The notes: generated by a model from the sequence alone, not told the origin. Positions 45,160-57,979 are shown, numbered from the stretch's first letter. The stretch: DNA of 64,000 nt from Euleptes europaea (GCF_029931775.1 NC_079314.1:70423879-70487878); one strand, 5' to 3'. Numbers and translations: made by a program.

Positions 45160-46555
45160 AGGTGAGCTCCAACCCTTCTGGATAACATAGTTACAGCTAT
45201 TACAATATCAGGTCTTGTAGTCATATTGCTAAATATAGAAGCTTGCCTATTGCAGCTCTGTATGTATTGTTCCATCTTTGTGTCTGTTGTGAAGACAGGG
45301 ATCAGCCTGGCCCTGTTTGAATCCCTGTCTGAGTAGCATTTTGTTTCATTTGGCATTCCAGGGCTCACTTAGCTTAAGTCCATAAAGCCCTTTCTGAAGT
45401 TTGCAGACTAGACGTTGATTCTTTTAATTTACAACCCCCTGTGATTGTCACATATATAATTCTTCCTGTTTCACTGAGTAGAGTAGAAATGCAGTCTTTA
45501 TATCTAAAGGCTCTGGATGTTTCTTGATGCTGCTATGCTTAGGAGCATCCAGATTATGGAGTATTTTACAACTGGTGCAAAAGTTTGGTTCTAATCTGAT
45601 GCCTTCCCCCATGCTGGTCCTGGGAAAGAGGTAATACCCCAGGAATAGCTTGGGGGGTGTTGAGAACCTCTAGTCCAAGGGGTGGTTCTGCAAGGCACAG
45701 AATTACAAAGCCTGGGCTATAAGTCCTTACACCTCAGTCTTGGTAGCTGCCACCAGCCACTTTGCACTACCCAAACAGCCAGAAGCCAAGGGGCAAGCTT
45801 CCACCTTCCTGGGATTAAAGTAAGAAAGTCACCCCTGCAAGGGGTGTTTCACAAAACAACCTGGTATGTGTGGCCATGTTGGCCTAGGAACTGGAATTAG
45901 ATTGAAGCCACCTGAAGACAAAATACCACAAGATATAATTAAAGTGATTTAATAAAATAGTTGAAGAATATTACTAAAAGGAGAACAGTGAGCAGTGAGG
46001 AAGTAAACAACAAAACTAGATCAAAATGACTAACTACACAGTAAAAACATTAGTTCAATTTATCAGATGTTACCCTTCCAGCTGAAATCCTCCAGCAGTC
46101 AAAGTCCACTCTTTCCAGAGGCAGTATGGACAGACCGGGTATCTGAACCATAAAGCAAGCATGAAATCAAGAGATCCAAAGTTAGATCAAGGAGCCATGA
46201 ATATAGCACCAACAAAATCAGAATGGAAATGCTAATCTTTTATGGCCATAGGCCAGGGTCTGAATTGGCCTGAGCTTATTGACCAATCAGATCTGTGGTT
46301 GAGGACCTCAATTAACAATGTTACCGTGTTACTAGCCAGGTGACCATGAGGATCAGCCAGCCCACTTCAGGCTAAGCCCTCCCATTTCTCACATGGCTCA
46401 TAATTTTCTACTAATTAGATGGAATGTGGCTCCGCTGTTCTCAACCTTGGAGACCAAAAAGGGAGTCAGGATAGAAACTGTGCCCTCAGAGCACCTGGAC
46501 TCTTATCTCGGTTGCAAAAAGTCACAGCTTTCTACATGCCAGGCACCTGCACAAT
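45160..46555. other. MSRB3 intron, unclassified
   Basis: No gene. The stretch 45850-46500 has promoter-like CCAAT and TATA-like words on the minus strand but no definable ends, so it is not annotated as an element. Confidence 0.35.
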
Positions 46556-46759
46556 TACAGTGAGGGAAAAAAGTATTTGATCCCCTGCTGAATTTGCCCA
46601 TTTGCCCTCTGACAAAGAAATGACCAGTCCATAATTTTAATGGTAGGTTTATTGTAGCTGTGAGAGACAGAATAACAACAGGAAAACCCCCAGAAACCCA
46701 GAAGACAAAAGTCAGAGATTGATGTGCATTATAATGAGTGAAATAAGTATTTGATCCCT

Positions 46760-47763
46760 TTGCAAAAGATGACTTAGTACTTGGTGGCAAAACCCTTGTT
46801 GGCAATTACAGAGGTCAGACGTTTCTTGTAGGTGGCCACCAGGTTTGCACACATCTCAGGAGGTATTTTGTCCCACTCTTTGCAGATCCTCTCCAAGTCA
46901 GTAAGATTTCGAGGCTGATGTGTAGCTACTCGAACCTTCAGCTCCCTCCACAGATTTTCGATGGGATTAAGGTCTGGAGACTGGCTAGGCCACTCCAGGA
47001 CCTTAATGTGCTTCTTCTTGAGCCACTCCTTGCCTTGGCCATGTGTTTTGGGTCATTGTCATGCTGGAATACCCATCCTCGACCCATTTTCAATGCCCTG
47101 GCTGAGGGAAGGAGGTGCTCACCCAAGATTTGACGATACATGGTCCCGTCCATCATCCCTTCGATGTGGTGAAGGTGTCCGGTCTCCTTAGCAGAAAAAC
47201 ACCCCCAAAGCATAATATGTCCCCCTCCATGTTTGACGGTGGGGATGGACCCCATGTTTGGGGTCGTAGGCAGCATTCCTCCTCCTCCAAACACAGCGAG
47301 TTGAGTTGATGCCAAAGAGCTCGATTTTGATCTCATCTGACCACAACACTTTCACCCAGTTCTCCTCTGGGTCATTCAGATGTGCATTGGCAAACTGCAG
47401 ACGGGTCTGTACATGTGCTGTCTTGAGCAGGGGGACCTTGCGGGCTCTGCAAGATCTCAGTCCTTCACGGCGGTGTGTGTTACCAACTGTTTTCATGGTG
47501 GCTATGGTCCCAGCTGCCCTGAGATCATTGACAAGTTCCCCCCGTGTAGTTGTGGGCTGCTTCATCATCGTTCTCATTATCATTGCAACTCCACGAGATG
47601 AGATCTTGCATGGAGCCCCAGACCGAGGGCGGCTGACAGTTAGGGTTAGGGTTGTCACCTTCTCACCAAGCTGCTTGGCAGTAGTCTTGTAGCCCAGTCC
47701 AGCCTTGTGCAGGTCTACAATCTTGTCCCTGACATCCTTGGGCAGCTCTTTGGCCTTGGTCAT
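46760..47763 (-). pseudogene. Tc1 transposase remnant
   Basis: Starts [20 protein letters not shown] at 47763, with the N-terminal helix-turn-helix region, then [20 protein letters not shown] and the first catalytic Asp in [14 protein letters not shown]. The frame then shifts near 47260. The second Asp block ([12 protein letters not shown]) lies in the new frame (47336-46938), and another shift near 47020 precedes the [11 protein letters not shown]-type third-residue block. Compared with intact relatives (from memory) about 15 residues after GEKVTT are replaced by LTLTV, encoded by a TTAGGG-like tract. It is non-functional. Confidence 0.9.
47640..47653. repeat. Telomere-like tract (TTAGGG)2 inside the Tc1 transposase
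   Basis: TTAGGGTTAGGGTT on the + strand, replacing part of the DNA-binding region of the transposase. Confidence 0.9.
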
Positions 47764-47811
47764 GGTGGCTAGTTTGGAATCTGATGGATTGATTGCTTCT
47801 GTCGACAGTAG

Positions 47812-47831
47812 AACCCTAACCCTAACCCTAA
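47812..47831. repeat. Telomere-like tract (CCCTAA)3 in the Tc1 5' leader
   Basis: Three CCCTAA units, opposite in orientation to the tract at 47640 and about 160 bp away, between the transposase start and the terminal inverted repeat. Confidence 0.92.
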
Positions 47832-48049
47832 TCTGGCTGGTTGATAGCGGATCAAATATTTATTTCACTCATTATAATGCACATCAATCTCTGACTTTTG
47901 TCTTGTGGGTTTCTGGGGGTTTTCCTGTTGTTATTCTGTCTCTCACAGCTACAATAAACCTACCATTAAAATTATGGGCTGGTCGTTTCTTCGTCAGAGG
48001 GCAAACGGGCAAATTTAGCAGGGGATCAAATACTTTTTCCCCTCACTGT

Positions 48050-49330
48050 ATATGCCAACTTAAATTTCTCTGTTTTTAGGCCTGAAGCCTAAACCAATGT
48101 TGTAAAAAACCAAGAAACTGTACTAAGAGACTCAGTTTCTTGACAGAGGGAATCAAGATATGTGTTGTGGGATGGGGGAAGTGGTACCCCCCCCTTGCAC
48201 AGGCAGAAATTTTAGAAGCAATTCCGCCTAATATTTTTTAAAATATTTCAAGCTTAAATTCAATACAGCTTTACAAACTATTCTAAAATCTAAAAAGTGC
48301 AGAAATGGTCTAAATGATTATGCTAGAAATGATTGAATGACCATATTAAATCCATATTCCAATTGGCATAAACACTGGTTTCCTAAATGTTTACAAGACA
48401 TCTTAACCTGTTTACTACAATCCTAGTGAGCTTTTTGTTTTTTTCTTCACTGCAAAATGTCCGAAGTCAGGAGCTTGCTGCTAGACAAAATGAAGGTGGG
48501 TATATGAATTCACTAGCTGCAGGAAGACCATAAGAAGTGCAAGGGCAGACTAGGATGCTAAAACACCCCTGGGGCAGGCTGAACTAAGTGCTGCCTGCAG
48601 TACTGGCAGCACTGTAGGGGCTGTTGGGATTGGACAATGCATTCAGGCTTATACTGCAGTGGTTGACTAGCATATCCTACTACTGGTGGCTGTTAGTCCT
48701 CCAGGGTGGCAGCTTTCCAGAATTTCCCCAGTTATTTAAAGGACAGTGTACCCCTAAAGAAGCAGCTTACTACACTTTACATTGTCATGCTTGGACCTCT
48801 ACAGTCTCCTGTAGAGATGCACTTGTAACTGAATTATAAGTGCATATTAATTATATAATTAATAATATCATATGCCTAGTCTGTAAAGTTGGTTTACTTA
48901 AGAACAAGGCAGTTTGAGTATATACTAATTTTTATTGGGCAAGTAAGTCACAAATGCCTTTTTTGTCCTTTAATTTTTTATAGAGTTACAGTTTTGATAG
49001 CATATACTTCAGAACTATATGCTTTATGGCCTTTTATGCATGGGTTGTTCCCGTCATGGTCACCCCCAACTACTTGGGGGCTTTGTTTTAATTATGCATG
49101 TATTTTCTGACCTTCAGAAGTTGCCTTGCTGTCCCCTCAAGTTTTCCCTGCGTTTTCAGGATGCTGTTTTACCCTGCCTCGATCCCAAATCAAAAGCTGA
49201 TCTTGTGCATACTTGTCACTATGAGTTTTTCTCCCCATTCCCGCTTTCCCCTCCCACATGTCGGTTCCCCTCATCCAACCCCTCTCCTCGAAGCCATTAT
49301 GAAATGCACTAGCGAGAGAATAATGCTGGA
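48050..49330. other. MSRB3 intron, no classified feature
   Basis: No gene or repeat recognised. Confidence 0.4.
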
Positions 49331-49342
49331 ATACCACGAGGC

Positions 49343-49485
49343 TGCTTATTTGTTCAGTTTTACAGCAAGTGTGGGTCAGTTTCAGATCAAACAGTTGAGG
49401 AAAAAGCTGAAATAATCACAAACAACCAATGCAGCTGCTTATTTGGTCAATTTCACAGTGAGTGTGGGTCAGTTTCAGTCAGCAG
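49343..49485. repeat. Local tandem duplication
   Basis: 'gctgcttatttg(t/g)tca' followed by 'gtgtgggtcagtttcag' occurs twice, about 95 bp apart, in direct orientation. Confidence 0.6.
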
Positions 49486-49638
49486 GATGGAACAGAGCTG
49501 GGCTGATTTGCTGCCCTCCCCTTAACCTCTTATAGGTATGAAAGACTACTGATGGAACTATGAATGTCACAAATGACCATGCAAATGTTTTTATGTTCTT
49601 ATGACCCCTACATTGAGTTGTGCAGAAACAAATTGGTT

Positions 49639-49663
49639 GGTGTGTGTGTGTGTGTGTGTGTGT
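49639..49663. repeat. (TG)n microsatellite
   Basis: About 12 TG units. Confidence 0.95.
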
Positions 49664-49844
49664 TGTTTGGACCCTTCTTTGTTTTGGCTGTAAAATGGCC
49701 ACTTAGTTCAGATTAAATGAAAGAATCCCACTGCGGCGCTAGTGGGGGCTGGTAACATATATTTTTTAAAAAAATACACCATAACCAATTACAAAGCAGC
49801 CTTTTCGTGGGGAGGGATACACCTATGTCTTAGATGCATTCCCT

Positions 49845-50050
49845 AAATTCAGCCTTATGAACCACTGTGAGATGGCATTGAAAGTGTTGGAGACTCAAGT
49901 TCAAATCCCTACGCAAAAGTTTCTGATTTTTTTAGTCTAACCTACTTTACAGGGTGGTTTGACAATGGAAGGGTAGAAAGGCTATGTGAAACCCACCCCC
50001 AAGCTCCTTGGAAGAAGAGCAGGGTATAAAATAGAGGAAACATTTTTAGA
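49845..50050 (+). mobile_element. MIR-like SINE, degraded
   Basis: Contains 'gttggagactcaagttcaaa' then 'tccctacgca' (tRNA B-box-like), 'cctactttacagggtggtt' and the tail 'agaagagcagggtataaaat', in the order of the better copy near 45000. Confidence 0.5.
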
Positions 50051-52550
50051 ACAGCAGTCTATGCTCCTTCTAACCCCTCCAGTGTTGCAGGTCATCTGCA
50101 TTATATATGATTATTTCTGTACTAAATATTAGTGGTTATTTACACATGCACTTTATTCTTTATATGATTTTGATATGTAATTTTTAAATATAAATTAATT
50201 TGTTTTGAATGAAGGCACGATCTGCAGTTTTGCAGCCTAATAGTGAAATAAAACCATTATTCTGAATTTCCAGTAGGTGGCACTAACCATATATTCTTCT
50301 TAAAATCAGCTACCCCTGCAAACTAGGAAGCAGTCATGTGTAGGGAAAATGATATTTAGCTGAACTCTTAGACAACCTGATATGAAAAGGAAATTATTAT
50401 AAAAATAATATCAATCTCTGGCACTTCTTTAAAATAATTTCTAATTATATTTGTAAATTCACTGTAGTTTTTTGCTTTAACCTTTTCTTGAAAATGTTAG
50501 ATAAATGTTTTCAAAATTTTACATATGTATGGGAGAAGACAACTCTTAATTCTCCTTGCCAGCAAATATTTAATGCAGACCGTATTTATACAAAATTGGA
50601 AATATATTTTCTGTAGCAGAGCACCAACTTGTGTATTGGGGGTGGGGGACTTTGCTTTGCTGTGAGTTTGCATTGTATGAGCTCACATCTCTGAGAAACG
50701 TACTTTTTCCTTTAACACTTTGACTCCTGTTGGGTTGCTTGCATCACTGTTTTGCATGTGGTAGAAAGCTCTTTCTCTTCTGCTCTGTCTAGAAAAGTAG
50801 CATTGTGTGATTTTAATTATATTAATGCTCAAGGTTGTAAAAATATGGATGCTGTTAATGCTGAAGTGTTTGTTTTCCAAATAAAGTTTTAGATAAAATA
50901 TTGTGCAGCATTTTATTATTGGGGTACTTAAATAACATTCATACAAATATTTTACTAACTTCAGAATTGTAATTACAGCACATCTATATGAAGGCATTGG
51001 GCATATCATGTTTATTATTTGTGTATATTTAATTCTAAATGTTGTTTAATTGTAGTAATAGTTTAATGTTAACTATGCAGTTTTAATGTGAAAATTTGGT
51101 ATAATAATGAATGCCATGAAAATAATAATGGATTACTCTAATCTGGTTCAAATGTATGATATAATGTTTCTTCCTGACCTCTGAATACTGGAAATAATAA
51201 TAGTGTCAATATGAACAGCGACTACACATAATCTTAAACAGATATATGTTCATTTACGAAGAACAGGTGCACATGAACATTGTGACGCCCTCTTGAGCAT
51301 TCAACTAGCTGGATGTATCTTGTGATGCAAAGTGGGATGTGCATTCCTATCTGGATTGATTATTTGTTATGTCCAACTCTTTTCTGTCATAAGAGCTGGG
51401 TAGCTTCCATTGGTTTTGATGTTCCTTACCTAAATCATGTTTCATTTATATAGATTGTTCCTATTTAGATATTTTATAAATGCATAATATTGCATGGAAT
51501 CTGCTAGAAATTGAAATTGTTTACCATTTAAGAATGTGCTGTGTTTTTTAAAATCAAGATATGGCTCATAATATTTCTAGCAATCAAACCGGTGTGCTCC
51601 TTATTTATAGATCATTTGAATGAGTTTCTCATTCACCTCACTGTAAATATCTCTGTAAGGGCTTAGAGCTGTCTCATATTTTAAGTTGCACATGATACCT
51701 GTTTTGTACCAGAGACCATAGAGCAAGGTCTGCTTGCAAAATTATTTAGATTAATGATACAAATATTTGGTGTTCTCCATTGCAACCAATTATGATGCCC
51801 CTTAGTTCACAGAATGTGTCCTATCATTACTCTCCTTTCCTTAAATTTAAAGTTGTACACTGTTGTATTTAGAATAAAATTTAACTTTCTCCTAGGCCTA
51901 GGTGCTGAGAGTTATATGGAGATTCCAGTATTTAAAAAAATTCAGTTATCAAGTGCATGGGCCCCAATTCTTCTCAGACTGTGTGGGAGAAAGGTTTTAA
52001 GCCCTTCCCTTCTGTGCCATTTTCCTAATGTAAAATGGTCCTGAGGAGCTGCTGTTTGCCTCATTGGGCAGGTACCCATATGGTTCCCAATGGGCAACTT
52101 GCAGTTCCCCAGGGCTGTTTTAGATTGGAAAATAGCACAGGCAAGAAGGCTTAACCCATCCCTTGCACCATAGTCCCAATTGGGATTGATACATGAAATG
52201 GAAAACTGTTGGCTCTAAAATATAAACTATTCTTCAGTAACCTTACTATATAAAGTGTATGGAACAAATACACCTGATCAACCTGGGGCAGAAGTGTGCA
52301 TTTAGCTGTCCTCCTTCAGAAAAATGTAGTTGATGACGGGGTGATAGAACAGAACAATAGAAAGTTAGAAAGTGTCACAAAATTGTCATGTGCAGTTCAT
52401 GTGCAGTGTCTTGCAACCATGCAGAATGGGACAGCTGAAGCTATAATACTGTTCCTTCTGTGACAATTTTTCAGTGCTGGATGAAGTAGCAGCCTCTAAT
52501 GCTATCCATGCAATGCACAGGAATCCTCTGTCTTATTCAATATATCTTAC
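50051..52550. other. MSRB3 intron, AT-rich and repeat-poor
   Basis: About 2.5 kb with no recognised repeat or exon, apart from a CTCF-type motif at 50270. Repeat-poor intronic tracts like this are good places to look for conserved non-coding elements. Confidence 0.4.
50270..50283 (+). promoter_or_regulatory. Putative CTCF binding site
   Basis: CCAGTAGGTGGCAC fits the CTCF core consensus CCASYAGRKGGCRS at every position. Motif only; not in a recognised repeat. Confidence 0.5.
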
Positions 52551-52559
52551 TCCGCTCTC

Positions 52560-52770
52560 CCAAACAATTGGAATTCATACCACAGGTTGTTGTGATGATC
52601 ATTAATTTAGCTGGCTTTAAGAGGGCATTAGACAAATTTCTTAGAGGCCAGGTCTATCAGTGGTGACTAAGCTATGGTGACTAACTGGATCTCCATGTTC
52701 AGAGGCAGTATCCTGGGAGAGACCTTGACCTCTATGCCTTGCTTATAGGCCTTCAGGAAGTTCTGAGTGA
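52560..52770 (+). mobile_element. CR1-type LINE 3' UTR fragment
   Basis: Has the 'ctttaagagggcattagaca' and 'aatttcttagaggccaggtc' block, then 'tatcagtggtgactaagcta' and 'ggagagaccttgacctctat', typical of the CR1-type 3' UTR also seen near 30960. Confidence 0.7.
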
Positions 52771-52849
52771 CAAATTTTATTTTTTATTTAAAGTATTTAT
52801 GTAATCCCATATCTCACTTTAGATTCCAGTGCGGTATCATTAAAGCATA

Positions 52850-53062
52850 GTGTAGTTATTAGAGTGTTGGATTAGGGTATGGGAGACCACTCTGCCACAG
52901 AAGGTTGCTGGGTGACCTTGGGCCAATCACTCTCTCTTAGATTAAACTATCTCACAGGGATGCTGTAAGGATAAAATAGAGAATGGTAGACTGATGTAAG
53001 CTGCTTTGGGTCCCAATTGGGAAGAAAATGTGTGGTATAAGTATTTAAATAAATACACAATC
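52850..53062 (+). mobile_element. MIR-like tRNA-derived SINE with LINE-type tail
   Basis: 'agtgttggattagggtatgg', 'gttgctgggtgaccttgggc' then 'caatcac' (CORE domain), 'ctatctcacagggatgctgt' and the tail 'tgtggtataagtatttaaat'. Confidence 0.78.
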
Positions 53063-53905
53063 ATTTGCTGGTACAACACAACGATGATTTTACAAAAGCT
53101 ATACTGGTTAATTTACCAAGAATGTTGCCTCAAATCAACTTTCCAGGTTCTTTGTACTTCCCCCATTTTTGTTAGTCATGCTGATAGTATAGAGAGGTTG
53201 CCCCCCCCCCCCAATATCTGCCTGCATAAAAACTGTTTCTGGGAATTAGTGGAGGAAGCTGAAAGCAGGCTACCAGAGGGGAGAGAATAATGGCAGGGAA
53301 GTTTGGCTAGCAGCCCTTTTCAGTCTGCGGTCAACCACTCAACAGAATATCTAAAGATGATCTATCCATCTCTGAAATCTGCAATGCCTTCCAAAGGCTG
53401 GATTTGGTTTGTACCTGCAAGATAAAAATGGTCAAATGTACCACCCACAAGGTCAGAACTACAGTTTTGTCCCTACTCCAGAAATCTTATGCTGGATGTC
53501 TACTGCAAGTCCGGCTGCCATCCTTTCTCCTTTTTATTTTCTTGTGGAAAGTGATTGAATGAGGTGTCTTTTTGCAGCTCATGATACTTCTGAGTAATAT
53601 CCCCAGATCCATACGATTCTGGTTTATGATCCAGAAATGATACTAGTTCTCTTTTTAATTTTCTGTTAACTGCAGACTCGGGTTCTCCATGATGCCTTGA
53701 AGCATCTCCCTCCACCTTCTTAGTTGTGAACATCTAGCCTGAGGAAAAGTTCTGAGGAAAATAAAAAATATGGTATTTTCAATGAACCTGATGAAAGAGT
53801 CTTATATGGAGGTGACATTTGGAATCCATGTGGTGAAAATATGGTGCCTTTCTCCAGCTACAAATACCTAGTAGGCATTATTCACGATTTTATCCATGAA
53901 TTTGG
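53063..53905. other. MSRB3 intron, no classified feature
   Basis: Only a poly-C run near 53200; nothing else recognised. Confidence 0.4.
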
Positions 53906-53916
53906 TCTGGTGTGAC

Positions 53917-54992
53917 TAGGGTTGTGCATATCGATATACCTGAACCAAAAATAAACCCTAAATTAGCGGTTTTGGTAATTTTTGGGTTTCAGGTTTATAG
54001 AACACCAAAACTTGGGGATCTGCCTGAAGCTCTGTGCTTTCTCCCATTTTTCTTTTTTTGACTGGTTTTGTTAGGGCCGCATAGTTGGGGCCTTTTTGAG
54101 GTAGGGGTCGTGTAATCAGAGCCAACTTGATCTGACCAACCTGTTGGTGGGCTGATTTGCACTTAAAAGACGGGGCTCACCCAGTCCCGTCCAGAGGGAT
54201 ATACCCTCTAACTAAAAAACACCAGCTTCTACAATTACTTATTGAGCTTCTGAAGAAGACTCTTCACCCACGCAAATGAGCAATCTCCTTCACAAGAGCA
54301 GCTTTGGTCATGACTTTGGCTGGCTCCGATATCGCAGCCCCCTGAAAACCTGCTCTTAAACTGAAGGTCGCCACGAGTAGAGGCTTTGTTTCCCCGCACT
54401 GTGACCATCTCTTGAAATAAAATTTTTGATTACTACAACGAAGAACTGTTCACAGGATGTCATTTCCCACCAAAATAAATGTTTTCCAGGCCTTATTTTT
54501 CTTGCATTTAAGCTGTTTCCCTCAGTTTGGAAGCTAATTTGCATGGACATCATGCAATGTGCCCCAAATACGAATGGAGCCCCCAGACTTTGAAGTGCCA
54601 GCCTGCCAATTGGCTCTTTCTGCCAGTCCTTGGCAATGCTGAACTTCTGAACTTGAAAACCGATTGACAGTTCAGTTCTCAAATGTCTGGAGGATGGGGG
54701 TGACCCCTTTGTAGGGCTATTAAATTGGACCCCCTGTCCCAACGTTCACCAAACTTTGGTGTCTGTCTCCTTAGACAGAGTCCCTTGCAGCTACACTGCA
54801 AATATGGGGACTCTAAAAATCCCCGTAGACTATAATGGGCCCGAAATTTCTGGTAAACTCAGAAATAAAGCTGAAATACAAATTTACCATTATGGGTATT
54901 CGGCTAATTCTGGGTCTACTGAACCCGAACCCGAAACCTGAACCCGAAACCTGAACCCGAAATTTACCGAAAATTTTTTTTGCCCAACCCTA
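53917..54992. mobile_element. hAT nonautonomous element, 1.08 kb
   Basis: The ends TAGGGTTGTGCA and TGCCCAACCCTA are imperfect inverted repeats. They are flanked by 8-bp duplications GGTGTGAC (53909-53916) and GCTGTGAC (54993-55000), one mismatch apart, which is the hAT signature. A short tandem (CCCGAAACCTGAA)n lies near the right end. The 128-codon minus-strand ORF at 54356-54742 has no recognisable transposase motif. Confidence 0.85.
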
Positions 54993-55000
54993 GCTGTGAC

Positions 55001-57970
55001 ACACTTTATATGAAGTTCAGAAACTTCACCTGACTAGTAGTGTTCTTCCAAATTCACCATATATGTACCAGCTCAGGGCTTGCACAGATGTGGTCTTGAT
55101 TATAGAATTCCTTTCTCCAGGAAATTTGGCAAATGTAAATGGATTTGGTTTCTAGAGATAAGGAGGGATAACACAGAGAAGAGGGATTTGTTCACTGGAA
55201 TTCAATGTGTGTGCTACCTATCCTGACCCTCAGATGGGCAATGAATAGCCTAAAAATAGTAAATTCTCCTTTTCTTGCTAGTGGACTTACAGCACATGCC
55301 TAAGGACACTTTAGGGAGTAAATGGACCAGTCAATAGACCAGATTCTGGATAGAACTGCCTTGAAAATGGAAACACATTTGGGGTCTATAACAACTTAAA
55401 TTCTAATTATTTAAAGTTTATATAGGAATATACTAAAATATTTTGTGGCTTTAAAGAAAAGACTTCAGATGAATGCTGCATTGCAATAGCTATGCACGTA
55501 CAAATTAATGCAGCGTCTTCTTTTGCTTCTGGCATAAAGTGAAAGACTTATTAGTGCAAGAAAATAGCATAGCCTGAGAATATAAACCTTCATCACTTGA
55601 CTTCTTAAAATAAGCAACAGAATGTTATAAACACAAACCTCACTTACAGTTTGGAAACAATATTTATATTTAAGGTTGAGAAGCCAGGATGTAGGAAAAT
55701 CTTGCTAATTTGGGAGGTGACCTTTAAGTGCACCAAAGCCAAATAATTTGTCGGTTATGACACGGGGCACATTCCTGCAAAATTTGTGTGAGTACTCCTT
55801 TAGTGATTCTTGAAAGACAAACAAAGAAACCCTGAAATGAAATCTTTATCCCCCTCCAAAATAAGGTCTAATAATGGGGGAGTGACCATAATCTTTCAAA
55901 GCCTCCTATTAAAATGAGGGCTCTGCCACAGTTAATGAGAGAGCTCGCAGCAGAAAACAGTGGTTTTTAAGAATGTTTAGATCAAAAGTAATTTCTAATC
56001 TGTGCAATAGAAGTTTTTTTCAGTACCTTGCATTCGACAGCTAAGTTTTTAATGTCTGCAGTATTTATTTCAATCATGTGTTTTTGATTTTGCTTTTTTG
56101 GCCTGCAAATACTTATCAGGGTTAGTTGGTAGTGACCAGCAGTATGTTTTTTCCTTAAATAAGAAGATGGAGTTGGAATAAAGGGGAACATCTTGGGTTA
56201 AATTATTTTCAAGCATCTGTTATTTAAGCTACTTTTTATGAACACTCTGTAGTAATGACTGAAGGTAAAAAAGCAGAAAAACATCCAATGTTAGGAAATT
56301 GCAATCCAATACCATGTAATTTAAACCTGCCGTTTCTTCTCTTGTACTAAATGACATACAGATGGATAGCTCTACCTTGATGGTCACTCTACCTTGATAT
56401 ATGTCTATTTTTACCAAACTTTTAAAGATAAGACTGTTTATTTCTAATCAAGGATGATTCCATCAGTATTTTTAAAAAACCCTCACTTCTGAAAAATACT
56501 AATTTTTCAGATCTAGACAAACATAGTAATCTGCAGATAATCCTAAACAGAGTTATATCCTTCTCAGTTCATTGACTTCAATGGACTGAGAAGGAGGTAA
56601 CTGTGCTTAGAATGGTGCTGTTGGGGAATCTGACTCTTCTGCATGCATTTCCATCCCCCCCCCCCAAATTTGTAACATCTGTTTTACACTGTGCAAAATT
56701 AATAAAATTTATACATTTTGCTTTGCTTCCTTATTCTTTATACTTGCCTATTTGTATCAATAGTAATTTTAAAATATCTTTGTCAGATTTTTTTTAAAAT
56801 GGGACCAGTTCTTGCAGTGTGATCAGTGATGAGTGTTTGAAAGAGAAATGTCTGGAGTAAGATTTTAAAATATGGTCTACTTAGTACCAAGAGCCAAGAC
56901 ATAAATGATGTTCCAATCACCTTTTAGCCTGAGCACAACAGCCTGCAAATGTGGTGTGGTGGTCACCTTCAGCCCCCTCCCCTCAAAAGGTGGATATGAG
57001 GCCCAGTTTTCAAGAAAAGGACTAGGCAGTTAAAGAACGAAGTTATTTTTTTAAAGGCAAAACTTATTTGTTTACTTAAAGCACTTATAACTCCATGAGC
57101 TCGAGGGCAGTTTACAGTGAGCTAAGAACAGTTACTGGAAAAATCAGTACAAACCTAAAACAACAGATCCAGAGGATTATGTTTGTGAAATGTTTGGGTG
57201 CTGCTGATGATCAGGCCACCACTTGGGTGCGCTCTCTTATGTGAAAGAATGGTGCTGTATGGGAGCCCTCATTCTGTAAAACAAATCACATTTGAAGGTG
57301 CTAAGCCTTGTTCAGATTTTGGTATTCCAGTTATACATAATGAAACACCACACAATCCGACCAATATGCGCAGTAAATGGAGCAATGAGCATGTTTTCCA
57401 GCTTCAGTATGCACAAACATGTACCTTCAAAAGTCTGGGAATCTGATTGCTTAGGTGGCTGTATCAACAAAATCATAACAACTGACAAAGGCTATGAGGA
57501 GTAGGTACCACTCGTGATGTGTCAGAGAGATGCACTGTTTTATTAGTCCTTCATGGAGTAAAAAAAAACCCAGTATTTTATTATTTGTCTTTTATGGGAA
57601 CTCAAGTGACATACATTGGATTTATAAGAGGGTTTGCCATCCAGGTGCTGACCAGATGAAGACCTGCCTAAGCAGCTTGGGAATGCATCATGTGCCTTCA
57701 TAACTTGGTTATCCAATTCATGCACCAGTTGCTCACTATATTCCTGTACAGCAGTTGCAATAGAAATGGGTGCACTAGCTCCCACATTATGAAATAATCT
57801 GCCTGAGGCTATTAGGAAGGCCCCCCACACTTCAATTGTTTCTCAAAATGTGCAATACAGAAATGTTCAGGAGGGCATTTTTATAGAGCTGTGAGCTGTG
57901 GTGTAATGCATCAGTTCAGGAGGTGACATCTATTAGCGATAAAGTGTTTATTTCCCTCTTCTAGTCCTCT
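55001..57970. other. MSRB3 intron, AT-rich
   Basis: No exon recognised. Contains the hairpin at 56541-56612 and a poly-C run near 56658. Confidence 0.4.
56541..56612. repeat. Near-palindromic hairpin repeat
   Basis: CCTAAACAGAGTTATATCC...CTCAGTTCATTGA is mirrored by CAATGGACTGAGAAGG...AACTGTGCTTAG around a short loop. It resembles a common squamate repeat, a partial copy of which lies near 35978-36030. Confidence 0.6.
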
Positions 57971-57979
57971 TTCCCTCTT

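Larger units (their letters stand above)
46558..48048 (-). mobile_element. Tc1-family DNA transposon, near full length, inactive
   Basis: 1491 bp between TA dinucleotides (46556-46557 and 48049-48050). The ends are CAGTGAGGGAAAAAAGTATT and its mirror, with long terminal inverted repeats of about 200 bp. The transposase lies on the minus strand. The TIR sequence and protein match a Tc1 lineage widespread in fishes, amphibians and some reptiles, often explained by horizontal transfer. Two short telomere-like tracts sit within it. Confidence 0.95.

Noticed and set aside
45850-46555. A solo LTR
   Set aside because: CCAAT and TATA-like words were seen on the minus strand, but no matching ends and no target duplication could be found.
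47640-47831. Telomeric repeats as evidence of a chromosome-fusion point
   Set aside because: Only 14-20 bp each and both lie inside a Tc1 transposon, so repair or element history is a better explanation.
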